From NCBI GenBank assembly GCA_964617245.1, contig CAZTWF010000087.1, positions 1-6,390 on the forward strand: 6,390 bases of DNA. Reading direction: 5' to 3'. The stretch is from WYZ-LMO11 sp964617245. GTDB taxonomy: Archaea; Thermoproteota; Methanomethylicia; Methanomethylicales; Methanomethylicaceae. Position 1 is the stretch's first letter; every line of letters starts with the position of its first letter. Shown here in pieces: positions 1 to 5,823 of the stretch. The notes under the pieces were generated by a model. The model had not been told where the DNA came from, searched no databases, and saw only the letters and a list, made by a program, of their open reading frames with translations. The translations under genes were made by a program, and so were the position numbers.

Positions 1-22
1 GTATTGAGAAGTTTACAATAAC

Positions 23-34
23 TAATAAAAATCT
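23..34 (+). promoter_or_regulatory. Candidate TATA element for the arginase-fold gene
   Basis: TAATAAAAATCT resembles the TATAAAAATCT boxes of the divergent promoter at 4304-4355, with one extra base. It lies only about 33 nt before the ATG at 58, so initiation about 25 nt downstream would give a very short or absent leader. That fits poorly with the GGAGAG at 43-48, which would serve as a ribosome site only in a longer transcript. The window starts just upstream, so another promoter or an upstream operon partner cannot be excluded. Confidence 0.3.
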
Positions 35-57
35 TTAGCTATGGAGAGAATTAAGAT

Positions 58-1221
58 ATGTGGTCATTATTTGAAGTTCTACTTGATCCTGATGAAGGTA
101 GTGATTCAATAAATAGAAAAATAAATAGTATAATCTCAGGAAAAAGACCAAAAAATCCTATTGAAATGATTTTAAAATTAAAAGAAATTCAAGGAATTGA
201 TATTAAAAATTATGGAGAATTACCTATAGAAAGTTGGTTGTCTATATATCCAGATGAAGAAGATTTAATAATGCTTACACCAATAAATTTTGAAGTATTT
301 TTAGATTCTGATGGTTGCAGAGAATATAGAAATAAAGTAAGAGATTTTGTTAAAAAAATGGAAAAACCGCTCATGATTGGAATTGATCATTCAATGAGTG
401 GTGGAGTAATTGATGAACTATCTAATAGATTTAATAACATAACATTAATAGTACTTGATTCTCATTTTGATGGAATTCCATCACCAATTAGAAATAATCT
501 TATAAGCTATATGATAGAAAATGAGCCAAATTATGAAGCATATGGATATAAAGCAAAGGATTATGTATTTAGTCCAATAGGTAGGAAAAATAGCTATAAT
601 AGTGGATCTTTTCTATATCATTTATTTCATGAAGGAGTAATTGAAAAAATAATTGTATTTGGTCCTACAGATTATCCTTCTGAAAAAATGGAAAAAATAA
701 AAGATCCAAGAGTAAGAGAATTTGTTGAACAATATAAAACACTAGAAAAAGAAGGAATAAAAATCATTCATAGAGGAATTATAGATTCATTAGGAGTAGA
801 AGAAGCTATTAAAAATATTCTTTCAGATTTAAGTAATAATGTTTATATATCAATTGATATAGATATTGGTGCAAGAAAAGCATTATCTGGAAGTAGATTT
901 TTAAATGTAGAAGGATTAAAGGAAGTAGAAATTTATAAAGTATTATTATTAATCTTTGAAAAAAATGTAAATATTATTGGTCTTGATATAATGGAAATAG
1001 ATACTTGGAATGCTGAAAATGATAGAACATATAACATATGTGGAAATATAATAAGAATTTTAACAAATGGTACAATTTACTTAGATGAAAAATACAAGAA
1101 ATGTCTAGAAAATATAGATAATATAAAGGATAAAGAAATATTAAAAGAATTAATAAATATGGGTTTTATTGAACTTTCAGGAAAACATTTTAAATTATCT
1201 TATAAAGGTAAAATAGTTTAA
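58..1221 (+). CDS. Divergent arginase/agmatinase-fold (ureohydrolase-like) protein
   Basis: This 387-residue protein carries the ureohydrolase metal signature: GIDHS (His111), DSHFD (Asp134, His136, Asp138) and SIDID (Asp267, Asp269), followed by GLDIMEID, whose Glu313 matches the guanidinium-binding Glu of arginases. These residues normally hold two Mn(II) ions for hydrolysis of arginine, agmatine or similar C-N bonds. The segment that is usually HG(T) reads NSGSF (181-185), so the second catalytic His appears replaced. The protein is longer than the usual 290-320 residues: about 100 residues precede GIDHS, and a tail (about 345-387) looks like a small winged-helix or beta-hairpin unit. It has no signal peptide or membrane segment, so it is probably cytosolic. 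The ATG at 58 is chosen because an in-frame TAA lies two codons upstream and GGAGAG sits 9 nt before it. The gene is convergent with the zinc-ribbon gene. The fold is likely; the substrate is unknown. Confidence 0.85.
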   Translation: MWSLFEVLLDPDEGSDSINRKINSIISGKRPKNPIEMILKLKEIQGIDIKNYGELPIESWLSIYPDEEDLIMLTPINFEVFLDSDGCREYRNKVRDFVKKMEKPLMIGIDHSMSGGVIDELSNRFNNITLIVLDSHFDGIPSPIRNNLISYMIENEPNYEAYGYKAKDYVFSPIGRKNSYNSGSFLYHLFHEGVIEKIIVFGPTDYPSEKMEKIKDPRVREFVEQYKTLEKEGIKIIHRGIIDSLGVEEAIKNILSDLSNNVYISIDIDIGARKALSGSRFLNVEGLKEVEIYKVLLLIFEKNVNIIGLDIMEIDTWNAENDRTYNICGNIIRILTNGTIYLDEKYKKCLENIDNIKDKEILKELINMGFIELSGKHFKLSYKGKIV

Positions 1222-1233
1222 AAAAGAAAAAAA
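1220..1233 (-). terminator. T-rich terminator of the minus-strand operon
   Basis: Read on the minus strand, this is T7-C-T6, starting directly after the TAA of the zinc-ribbon gene. Archaeal polymerase commonly terminates at such T runs without needing a hairpin. It covers the end of the convergent arginase-fold gene, so the two transcripts would meet here. The call rests only on composition and position. Confidence 0.5.
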
Positions 1234-1389
1234 TTATGCATATGGAGCAATAAATGTTTTAAAGTTCTTTGAAGGAAGTAATTTTACATTATGTGAGCCA
1301 CACTTTGGACATTTTATAGATGATGTAATTTTATTAGAAGACCATGTATTACGACAATCTCTACATTTCATATTATATTCAAGTGTCAA
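1234..1389 (-). CDS. Small zinc-ribbon protein, 51 residues, TTG start
   Basis: Translation from TTG at 1389 gives 51 residues with two CX2C knuckles, Cys9/Cys12 (CRDC) and Cys27/Cys30 (CPKCGS). This is a four-cysteine zinc ribbon (CX2C-X14-CX2C) with a short tail ending IAPYA. The pattern recalls the stand-alone ribbon of HypA (CRDC...W...CPKCGS), but the HypA N-terminal metal-binding domain is absent; rubredoxin-like or generic Zn-ribbon proteins are alternatives. The start is well supported: GAGGTGAT at 1394-1401 lies 4 nt before the TTG and overlaps the stop of the Fe-S gene upstream, which implies translational coupling. An ATG at 1371 (codon 7) is possible but has no comparable ribosome site. 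As the third gene of the operon it may be an accessory, electron-carrier or regulatory partner of the FAD/Fe-S pair; that is inference. Confidence 0.75.
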   Translation of the reverse strand: MTLEYNMKCRDCRNTWSSNKITSSIKCPKCGSHNVKLLPSKNFKTFIAPYA

Positions 1390-1393
1390 AATA

Positions 1394-1401
1394 ATCACCT
1401 C
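1394..1401 (-). promoter_or_regulatory. Ribosome binding site of the zinc-ribbon gene
   Basis: GAGGTGAT on the minus strand is an excellent match to the archaeal 16S rRNA tail complement (GGAGGTGAT). It lies 4 nt before TTG at 1389, supports that start, and includes the TGA stop of the preceding gene. Confidence 0.7.
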
Positions 1402-2699
1402 AATGATTTTTCTAATAATTGTAATATATCTCCAATTTCTATGCCTAATTTTGCTACATCTTCAGCTCTTTTAAGATTTAATTCACAGAATGGACATGTG
1501 CTTGATATATAATTTGCACCTATTCCTTTTGCTTCTTTTAATCTTTCTGTTGCTGCAAATCTTGCTAATTCTGGAAATCCTGACATTACACCTGCTCCAG
1601 CACCACAACACCATGCATTATGAGCAGTTCTTTCAAATTCTATAAATTTCAATCCTGGAATATTAGCAAGTACTTCTCTTGGTTCATCAAATACACCAAC
1701 ATGTCTTCCTAAATGACATGGATCATGATATGTAACTACTTTATCAGTTGGAGTTGATTTTGGTTTTAATTTACCTGAATTTAAATATTCTGCAAATAGT
1801 TGAGATGAATGTAATACTTCAAAGGATGGTTTTGAAATTCCTAATTTCTTATATCCTTCATGGAATTGTCTAAAGCAACCAGCACAAGATGTAATTAATC
1901 TTGAAACACCTAAGCTTTCAATTACTGATATATTATGTTCTAATGTTTCTTTTGCTTCTTCCCATAATCCAACCATAAATAATGGAGAGCCGCAACACCA
2001 TTCATCTCCATTTAATATTGTAAAATCTGTATTTGCTAATTCTAATAAATTAACTGTTGCTTCACATACTTCAGGAGTTCTATATGGTGCTGTACATCCT
2101 GCAAAATATACAATATCTGCTTTTTTCTTTTCAATTTTCTTTTTCATCCATGCAAATCTATTTTCATGAGGTTCTCCATAAGGATTATGATAATTCTTAA
2201 TATATTCTGCAAAACGTTTTTGAGCAGGAGGTGGACCAAGTCCAAGTTTAACAAATGTTCGTCTTAAAGCCATTACTGAAACAACAGGATCACTTCCAAT
2301 ACCCATACTACATTGAAGTGTACAATTTCCACATAGATTACAGAAGTAAGCAACATGAACAAGTTCAGGTGATGGTTCTATAAATCCTTGTAATAAACCT
2401 AAAACAGTCATGTGTTTTCCTTGACCTCTATATGCTGCTTGTCTATAATATGCTGGAAAAGCAGCAGTTGGACAATTCATAGCAAAATTTGCCATATAAG
2501 AAAGTTCACATTGTCCACAGGCCCAACATCTTATTGCTTCAAATTTTGCTACTGCTAAATCTGGATATTTATCTTCATTTGGAAATTTTATACTTACCCA
2601 TTCTCTTGGAGTTTTATCAAAACTTGCATGACTAATAAATGGTACACTATCTATATTCTTATGAATTGTAAATGGAATTTTTCTTTCAACTCCTCCCAT
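1395..2699 (-). CDS. HdrD/GlpC-like iron-sulfur oxidoreductase subunit (two CCG domains)
   Basis: From ATG at 2699 the protein has 434 residues. The N-terminal third holds two ferredoxin-type [4Fe-4S] motifs: Cys58/61/64 with Cys76-Pro (CX2CX2CX11CP, a long last gap) and Cys120/123/126/130 (CX2CX2CX3C). Two complete CCG domains (CX31-39CCX35-36CX2C) follow: Cys202, Cys235-236, Cys272/275, then Cys328, Cys364-365, Cys402/405. In HdrB/HdrD such domains bind the noncubane cluster that reduces heterodisulfide; relatives occur in GlpC, LutA and glycolate-oxidase Fe-S subunits. No membrane segment is visible. The flavoprotein gene lies directly upstream, so the two probably form one dehydrogenase, with this subunit carrying electrons from FAD to a quinone or thiol acceptor. 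GTG at 2708 and ATG at 2705 are also in frame, but both fall inside the AGGTGAT ribosome site, so 2699 is preferred. The family is sure; the electron acceptor is unknown. Confidence 0.92.
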   Translation of the reverse strand: MGGVERKIPFTIHKNIDSVPFISHASFDKTPREWVSIKFPNEDKYPDLAVAKFEAIRCWACGQCELSYMANFAMNCPTAAFPAYYRQAAYRGQGKHMTVLGLLQGFIEPSPELVHVAYFCNLCGNCTLQCSMGIGSDPVVSVMALRRTFVKLGLGPPPAQKRFAEYIKNYHNPYGEPHENRFAWMKKKIEKKKADIVYFAGCTAPYRTPEVCEATVNLLELANTDFTILNGDEWCCGSPLFMVGLWEEAKETLEHNISVIESLGVSRLITSCAGCFRQFHEGYKKLGISKPSFEVLHSSQLFAEYLNSGKLKPKSTPTDKVVTYHDPCHLGRHVGVFDEPREVLANIPGLKFIEFERTAHNAWCCGAGAGVMSGFPELARFAATERLKEAKGIGANYISSTCPFCELNLKRAEDVAKLGIEIGDILQLLEKSLR

Positions 2700-2703
2700 A
2701 TTC

Positions 2704-2710
2704 ATCACCT
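2704..2710 (-). promoter_or_regulatory. Ribosome binding site of the HdrD-like gene
   Basis: AGGTGAT on the minus strand overlaps the TAG stop of the flavoprotein gene (2709-2711) and lies 4 nt before ATG at 2699. The same 4-nt spacing is seen before the zinc-ribbon gene. It argues against the in-frame GTG at 2708 and ATG at 2705, and suggests coupled translation with the flavoprotein. Confidence 0.7.
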
Positions 2711-4271
2711 ACTCATATTCAAATGGTACATTAAAACCTAACCAAGGAGCCATTATATTATTTGGATCCAATGCCTTCTTTATTCTACGATACAATTCAT
2801 AGAAACCAGGATCCATGTGTTGTGAAACAACTTTCGCTCCTAAACCAAAGCATCTTGCAGGTACAAATCCTCCTTCACGAATAACTTTTGGAATTACTTC
2901 TCCAAAGAAAGCTGTATATCTTCGTACACCCTCCTCATCACCACGTTCTATTGGTACCATATATCTTACATGTGATACTCTTCCTTCATTTATACCTATA
3001 GTATGTAAAGCAGGAACTAATCCATGTTTTCTTCCTGTATTCCAAGTTATTTCATGAAGTTTTGGAAGAGCATTATTTCCAACACTACCATAAAAGCTCC
3101 ATATATGTCCAGGAATCCAACCACAATATCTTATACGTTGATTTCCTGGTTCTCCTTCACCAATTCCTCCATACATTTTGATAGAAGCTTCTATTTCTCC
3201 AAATCTTAAACCAGGACAATTATCTTCTGTAAGTTCTATTACTTCAGGATTTGATAATAAATAATTTGACCATAGTTTTTCCCATAGTTTTGCTTCATCT
3301 TCAGACTGATAATGAGGTGTACATGCAAGAACATAGAAGTATTGTGTACCATCTCCGGGGAATCCATAATATTCTCTCATTTTTACAATATCTTCATCAG
3401 TTATTTGATATATTTTCTTATTTTGTTCAAATCCCCAATATGGAGCTAAGTTTGTAGCATGTAAAACAAGTAATAACCAATGACCACCTGAAGTACTTGG
3501 AGCAAGTTTTATATATTGTAGTTTATTCATATGTTTTGCAAGTTCTTCACATTTCTTCATTCCTAAGAACTTAACAGTTACAGCTTTTGGTTTTGGCCAA
3601 AGTTTTATTGCTATTTTTGTAACAATACCTAATGTTCCTAAAGCACCTACAAATATTCTTGATAATTGAGGACCAAATCCTAAATCAAATGTATATTTAC
3701 ATGAAGCAGTTTGAAGAGCCCATGATCCTGTATGTACTATTTCACCAGTAGGTAATACAGCTTCTAAAGCCATTATTGCTTCTTGATTTCCATCACTTAT
3801 TGATGTCATATTCATTCCAATTCCTTTAAATAAGAAATTAGCAACAATTGAAGTATTTGGAGGAGCTGTTGTTGTAGGAATACAAAGATCTATATTTCTT
3901 GATCTCAAATATCTATAAAATTGATTAAAAGTAACACCAGCATCTATTACAGCATATCCTTCATCAACATTTACTTCATGTATTCTATTCATTCTTACTG
4001 TTTGAAGTAATATTCCACCATAACATGGAAGTTTATAGCTATAATTACTTGCAACTTGTATTGGTATTTTATATCTATTTGCCATTAATACAATATCTTG
4101 TACTTCAAATTCATTTGCTGGTCTAACGATATACTTTGGCATTTTTGGAGGTTTTCCTGGAAATATTTGAAGCCATGCATCATAGATTTCAGCAAAGATT
4201 CTTCCTGGATCTGATATAACGTTATCAGGACCTACAATTGCTTCTAGTTCTTTTAGAACTGGATCACTCAT
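2709..4271 (-). CDS. FAD-binding oxidoreductase of the VAO/PCMH family
   Basis: This 520-residue flavoprotein has the VAO/PCMH layout. The FAD-binding domain covers about residues 45-230: YIVRPANEFEVQDIV, the YGG loop (84-86), MNRIHEVNVDEGYAVIDAGVTF (94-115) and GTLGIVTKIAIKLWPKPKA (212-230). A substrate/cap domain follows and ends with the family signature LDPNNIMAP (501-509). From memory, MNR-x2-EVNV...GVT and GFGP...GIVTK are closer to 4-cresol dehydrogenase and vanillyl-alcohol oxidase than to GlcD-type lactate or glycolate dehydrogenases, and 520 residues fits that group. VAO and PCMH bind FAD covalently through a His or Tyr in the C-terminal half; I cannot tell whether His416, His423 or a Tyr does so here. 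No signal peptide is seen. It is first in the operon; the HdrD-like partner suggests dehydrogenase rather than oxidase activity. AAGGGG (4278-4283) precedes the ATG by 6 nt. The substrate is unknown: a phenolic compound, hydroxy acid or other alcohol. Confidence 0.9.
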   Translation of the reverse strand: MSDPVLKELEAIVGPDNVISDPGRIFAEIYDAWLQIFPGKPPKMPKYIVRPANEFEVQDIVLMANRYKIPIQVASNYSYKLPCYGGILLQTVRMNRIHEVNVDEGYAVIDAGVTFNQFYRYLRSRNIDLCIPTTTAPPNTSIVANFLFKGIGMNMTSISDGNQEAIMALEAVLPTGEIVHTGSWALQTASCKYTFDLGFGPQLSRIFVGALGTLGIVTKIAIKLWPKPKAVTVKFLGMKKCEELAKHMNKLQYIKLAPSTSGGHWLLLVLHATNLAPYWGFEQNKKIYQITDEDIVKMREYYGFPGDGTQYFYVLACTPHYQSEDEAKLWEKLWSNYLLSNPEVIELTEDNCPGLRFGEIEASIKMYGGIGEGEPGNQRIRYCGWIPGHIWSFYGSVGNNALPKLHEITWNTGRKHGLVPALHTIGINEGRVSHVRYMVPIERGDEEGVRRYTAFFGEVIPKVIREGGFVPARCFGLGAKVVSQHMDPGFYELYRRIKKALDPNNIMAPWLGFNVPFEYE

Positions 4272-4280
4272 TATTTTCCC

Positions 4281-4295
4281 CTTAATATTATTAAG
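4281..4295. promoter_or_regulatory. Palindrome at the predicted operon transcription start
   Basis: CTTAATA-T-TATTAAG is a perfect inverted repeat with 7-base arms and a 1-base centre. It lies between the minus-strand TATA element and the flavoprotein ATG, over the expected start of transcription (about 4285) and the edge of the AAGGGG ribosome site. That is where archaeal repressors often bind. In such AT-rich DNA a chance palindrome is possible. Confidence 0.35.
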
Positions 4296-4303
4296 AAGGA
4301 AAA

Positions 4304-4314
4304 AGATTTTTATA
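4304..4314 (-). promoter_or_regulatory. TATA element of the FAD/Fe-S operon
   Basis: On the minus strand this reads TATAAAAATCT. Its first T is 43 nt before the ATG of the flavoprotein gene, which predicts initiation near 4285 and a leader of about 14 nt that just contains the AAGGGG ribosome site. It is identical over 11 bases to the element serving ilvE on the other strand. Confidence 0.6.
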
Positions 4315-4344
4315 GTTAACGTTTTTTAATTAAAAAAATTAAAA

Positions 4345-4355
4345 TATAAAAATCT
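4345..4355 (+). promoter_or_regulatory. TATA element of ilvE
   Basis: TATAAAAATCT begins 42 nt before the ilvE ATG, almost the same distance as its minus-strand twin from its own gene. Initiation would fall near 4371-4375, next to the AGGTGGG ribosome site (4375-4381). A second TATA-like sequence, TATAAATCTTTAG (4355-4367), overlaps its end and would give a nearly leaderless transcript; which one is used cannot be read from sequence. Confidence 0.55.
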
Positions 4356-4386
4356 ATAAATCTTTAGTCTTAAAAGGTGGGAAAGA

Positions 4387-5271
4387 ATGAAAGAATCATT
4401 AGTTTATATAAATGGTAATTTTATTGAAAAATCAAAGGCTTGTATATCTGTTTTTGATCATGGATTTCTCTATGGTGATGGTGTATTTGAGGGAATAAGA
4501 GCATATAATGGATATGTATTTAAACTAAGAGAACATATAGATAGACTTTATGCATCTGCTCATAGTATAATGCTAAAAATACCAATAAATAAGGAAGATA
4601 TGATAAAAGCAGTTATAGAAACATTAAGAATAAACTCATTAAGAGATGCTTATATTAGAGTTGTTGTTACAAGAGGAGAAGGAGACCTAGGATTAGATCC
4701 AAGAAAATGTAAAAAACCAAATATAATTATAATTACTGAAAAAATTGAAGTATTACCAAAAGAAGCATATGAGAAAGGAGCAAGAGTAATTATTAGTTGG
4801 GTAAGAAGAGATAGAATAGATGCTACATCACATGAAATTAAATCTCTTAATTATTTGAATAGTATATTAGCAAAAATTGAGGCAAATGTTTTTAATGTTG
4901 ATGAGGCAATTATATTAACTACTGATGGATATGTATGTGAAGGACCTGGAGAAAATATATTTTTAGTAAGTAATGAAGAACTTCTAACACCTCCAACATA
5001 TAGTGGAGCACTTCCTGGAATTACTAGACAAGTTGTTATGGAAATTGCTAAAAATAATAATATAAACGTAAGAGAAAAGTTAATTACAGTACATGAATTA
5101 TTTAATGCTAATGAAGTATTCTTCACAGGTACAGGAGCAGAAATAGTCCCAATAGTAGAAATAAGTGGTAGAAAAATAGGAGATGGAAAACCTGGAAAAA
5201 TTACTAAATTTATTATTGAAGAATTTAAAAAATATGTTGCAGATCCAAAAAATGGTATTCCAATTTATTAA
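4387..5271 (+). CDS. ilvE: Branched-chain amino acid aminotransferase (PLP fold type IV)
   Basis: This 294-residue protein has the full fold-type-IV aminotransferase signature: GDGVFEGIR (30-38), Arg53, the Schiff-base lysine Lys152 in EIKSLNYLNSILAK, CEGPGENIF (184-192, with Glu185), LPGITRQ (209-215) and FFTGTGAEIVPI (245-256), the latter two forming the PLP phosphate cup. The length fits IlvE (about 290-310). It catalyses the last step of valine, leucine and isoleucine synthesis, or the first step of their breakdown, with 2-oxoglutarate/glutamate as partner, in the cytosol. Relatives that could be confused with it are D-amino-acid transaminase and aminodeoxychorismate lyase; GDGVFEGIR and the EGPGEN motif favour IlvE. 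The start is ATG with AGGTGGG 5 nt upstream. It diverges from the FAD/Fe-S operon and converges on endA, overlapping it by 4 bp. A T6 run at 5304-5309, inside endA, is the nearest candidate terminator. Confidence 0.93.
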   Translation: MKESLVYINGNFIEKSKACISVFDHGFLYGDGVFEGIRAYNGYVFKLREHIDRLYASAHSIMLKIPINKEDMIKAVIETLRINSLRDAYIRVVVTRGEGDLGLDPRKCKKPNIIIITEKIEVLPKEAYEKGARVIISWVRRDRIDATSHEIKSLNYLNSILAKIEANVFNVDEAIILTTDGYVCEGPGENIFLVSNEELLTPPTYSGALPGITRQVVMEIAKNNNINVREKLITVHELFNANEVFFTGTGAEIVPIVEISGRKIGDGKPGKITKFIIEEFKKYVADPKNGIPIY

Positions 5272-5813
5272 GCTTTCCACCAATCAAACATAAAATATAC
5301 TACTTTTTTATGAATTTCATCTAATGTAGCTAATATGAATTTCTTTCTTACTGTATGTGAAAGACGTCCTGCTCTAATTATTTCTATAGGATCTATTTCA
5401 GCAGAATTTGGAATTACATGAACTATAAAAGGAGCATGATCTATGCCAGGACCATACTTGTATACTGCAAAATTAGCTCCAAATTTTAGACCTGATCTTA
5501 CAATATAGCCTTTCTCTCTTAAATCTTTATAAACTTCATATAATTCTTTAAAAAGACGATAATGTTTTTTTGAAAATTCGAATAATTCTTCTCTTGTTAG
5601 TACTCTATTATTATCTTTTACAATTATTATACCTTTTTCAACAAGATAATTTGCTTCTAAAAGTGAAAGTTCAAGATATGTATTTATTTCAGAAATATTT
5701 TTTGGTTTATCAATATTTACTGGTTTTCCATAATATCCCATACTATAAAGTTTTATACTATTTTCTTTAGACCATACAATTACTCTAGAACCACATAAAT
5801 TTGCTTCTATCAA
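5268..5813 (-). CDS. endA: tRNA-splicing endonuclease, catalytic subunit (crenarchaeal type), TTG start
   Basis: From TTG at 5813 the protein has 181 residues, the size of single-unit archaeal EndA. The C-terminal nuclease domain has YKDLREKGYIVRSGLKFG, then FAVYKYGPG with Tyr118, DHAPF with His126 and HTVRKK with Lys157, the Tyr-His-Lys triad that cleaves at both intron ends of precursor tRNA. The N-terminal part contains YGKPVNIDKPKN (28-39), matching the extra loop found in crenarchaeal enzymes that relaxes substrate structure needs. Such enzymes work as alpha2-beta2 with a separate structural subunit, not present here. The start at 5813 has GGGTGA 4 nt upstream and aligns residue for residue with the Sulfolobus N-terminus as I remember it (MVKALLVGSKV versus MIEANLCGSRV). 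A TTG at 5825 would add four residues but lacks a ribosome site. The stop codon overlaps that of ilvE. Confidence 0.93.
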   Translation of the reverse strand: MIEANLCGSRVIVWSKENSIKLYSMGYYGKPVNIDKPKNISEINTYLELSLLEANYLVEKGIIIVKDNNRVLTREELFEFSKKHYRLFKELYEVYKDLREKGYIVRSGLKFGANFAVYKYGPGIDHAPFIVHVIPNSAEIDPIEIIRAGRLSHTVRKKFILATLDEIHKKVVYFMFDWWKA

Positions 5814-5817
5814 TTTT

Positions 5818-5823
5818 TCACCC
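5818..5823 (-). promoter_or_regulatory. Ribosome binding site of endA
   Basis: GGGTGA on the minus strand precedes TTG at 5813 by 4 nt and includes the last base of the alternative upstream TTG (5825). It is the only Shine-Dalgarno-like sequence near the gene start, and it favours the 181-residue form. Confidence 0.55.

Larger units (their letters stand above)
4304..4355. repeat. 52-bp imperfect inverted repeat forming a symmetric divergent promoter
   Basis: Reading outward from the centre between 4329 and 4330, the two strands match at 22 of 26 positions. The first 8 bases (TTAAAAAA) and the last 11 (TATAAAAATCT) are identical, with all mismatches in the 7 bases between. The core TTTTTTAATTAAAAAA (4322-4337) is a perfect 16-base palindrome. 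The two TATA elements therefore sit back to back at equal distance from the dyad centre. It separates the minus-strand FAD/Fe-S operon from ilvE. Confidence 0.65.

Noticed and set aside
41..115. Short frame MERIKICGHYLK... starting at ATG 41, overlapping the arginase-fold gene
   Set aside because: It has only about 23 codons, overlaps the real gene in another frame, and its start codon abuts the GGAGAG that serves the ATG at 58.
2706..2708. GTG as start of the HdrD-like gene
   Set aside because: The GTG and the following ATG (2705) are part of the AGGTGAT ribosome site, which is correctly spaced for ATG 2699.
2815..3457. Plus-strand open frames of 61-80 residues opposite the flavoprotein gene
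   Set aside because: They lie wholly antisense to a well-supported gene, lack ribosome sites and recognisable motifs, and arise from the codon pattern of the opposite strand.
4322..4337. T6-AATT-A6 palindrome as a hairpin terminator
   Set aside because: It lies between two divergent start regions and no gene ends here. It is better explained as the centre of the symmetric promoter.
4851..5283. Minus-strand open frames opposite the 3' half of ilvE
   Set aside because: The conserved PLP-enzyme motifs lie on the plus strand here. The antisense translations are Ser/Phe/Ile-rich shadows, and one of them also runs into endA in a different frame.
5570..5770. Plus-strand 66-residue frame very rich in Leu and Tyr, opposite endA
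   Set aside because: Its low-complexity hydrophobic look comes from reading the AT-rich antisense of endA; no start signal or family motif is seen.
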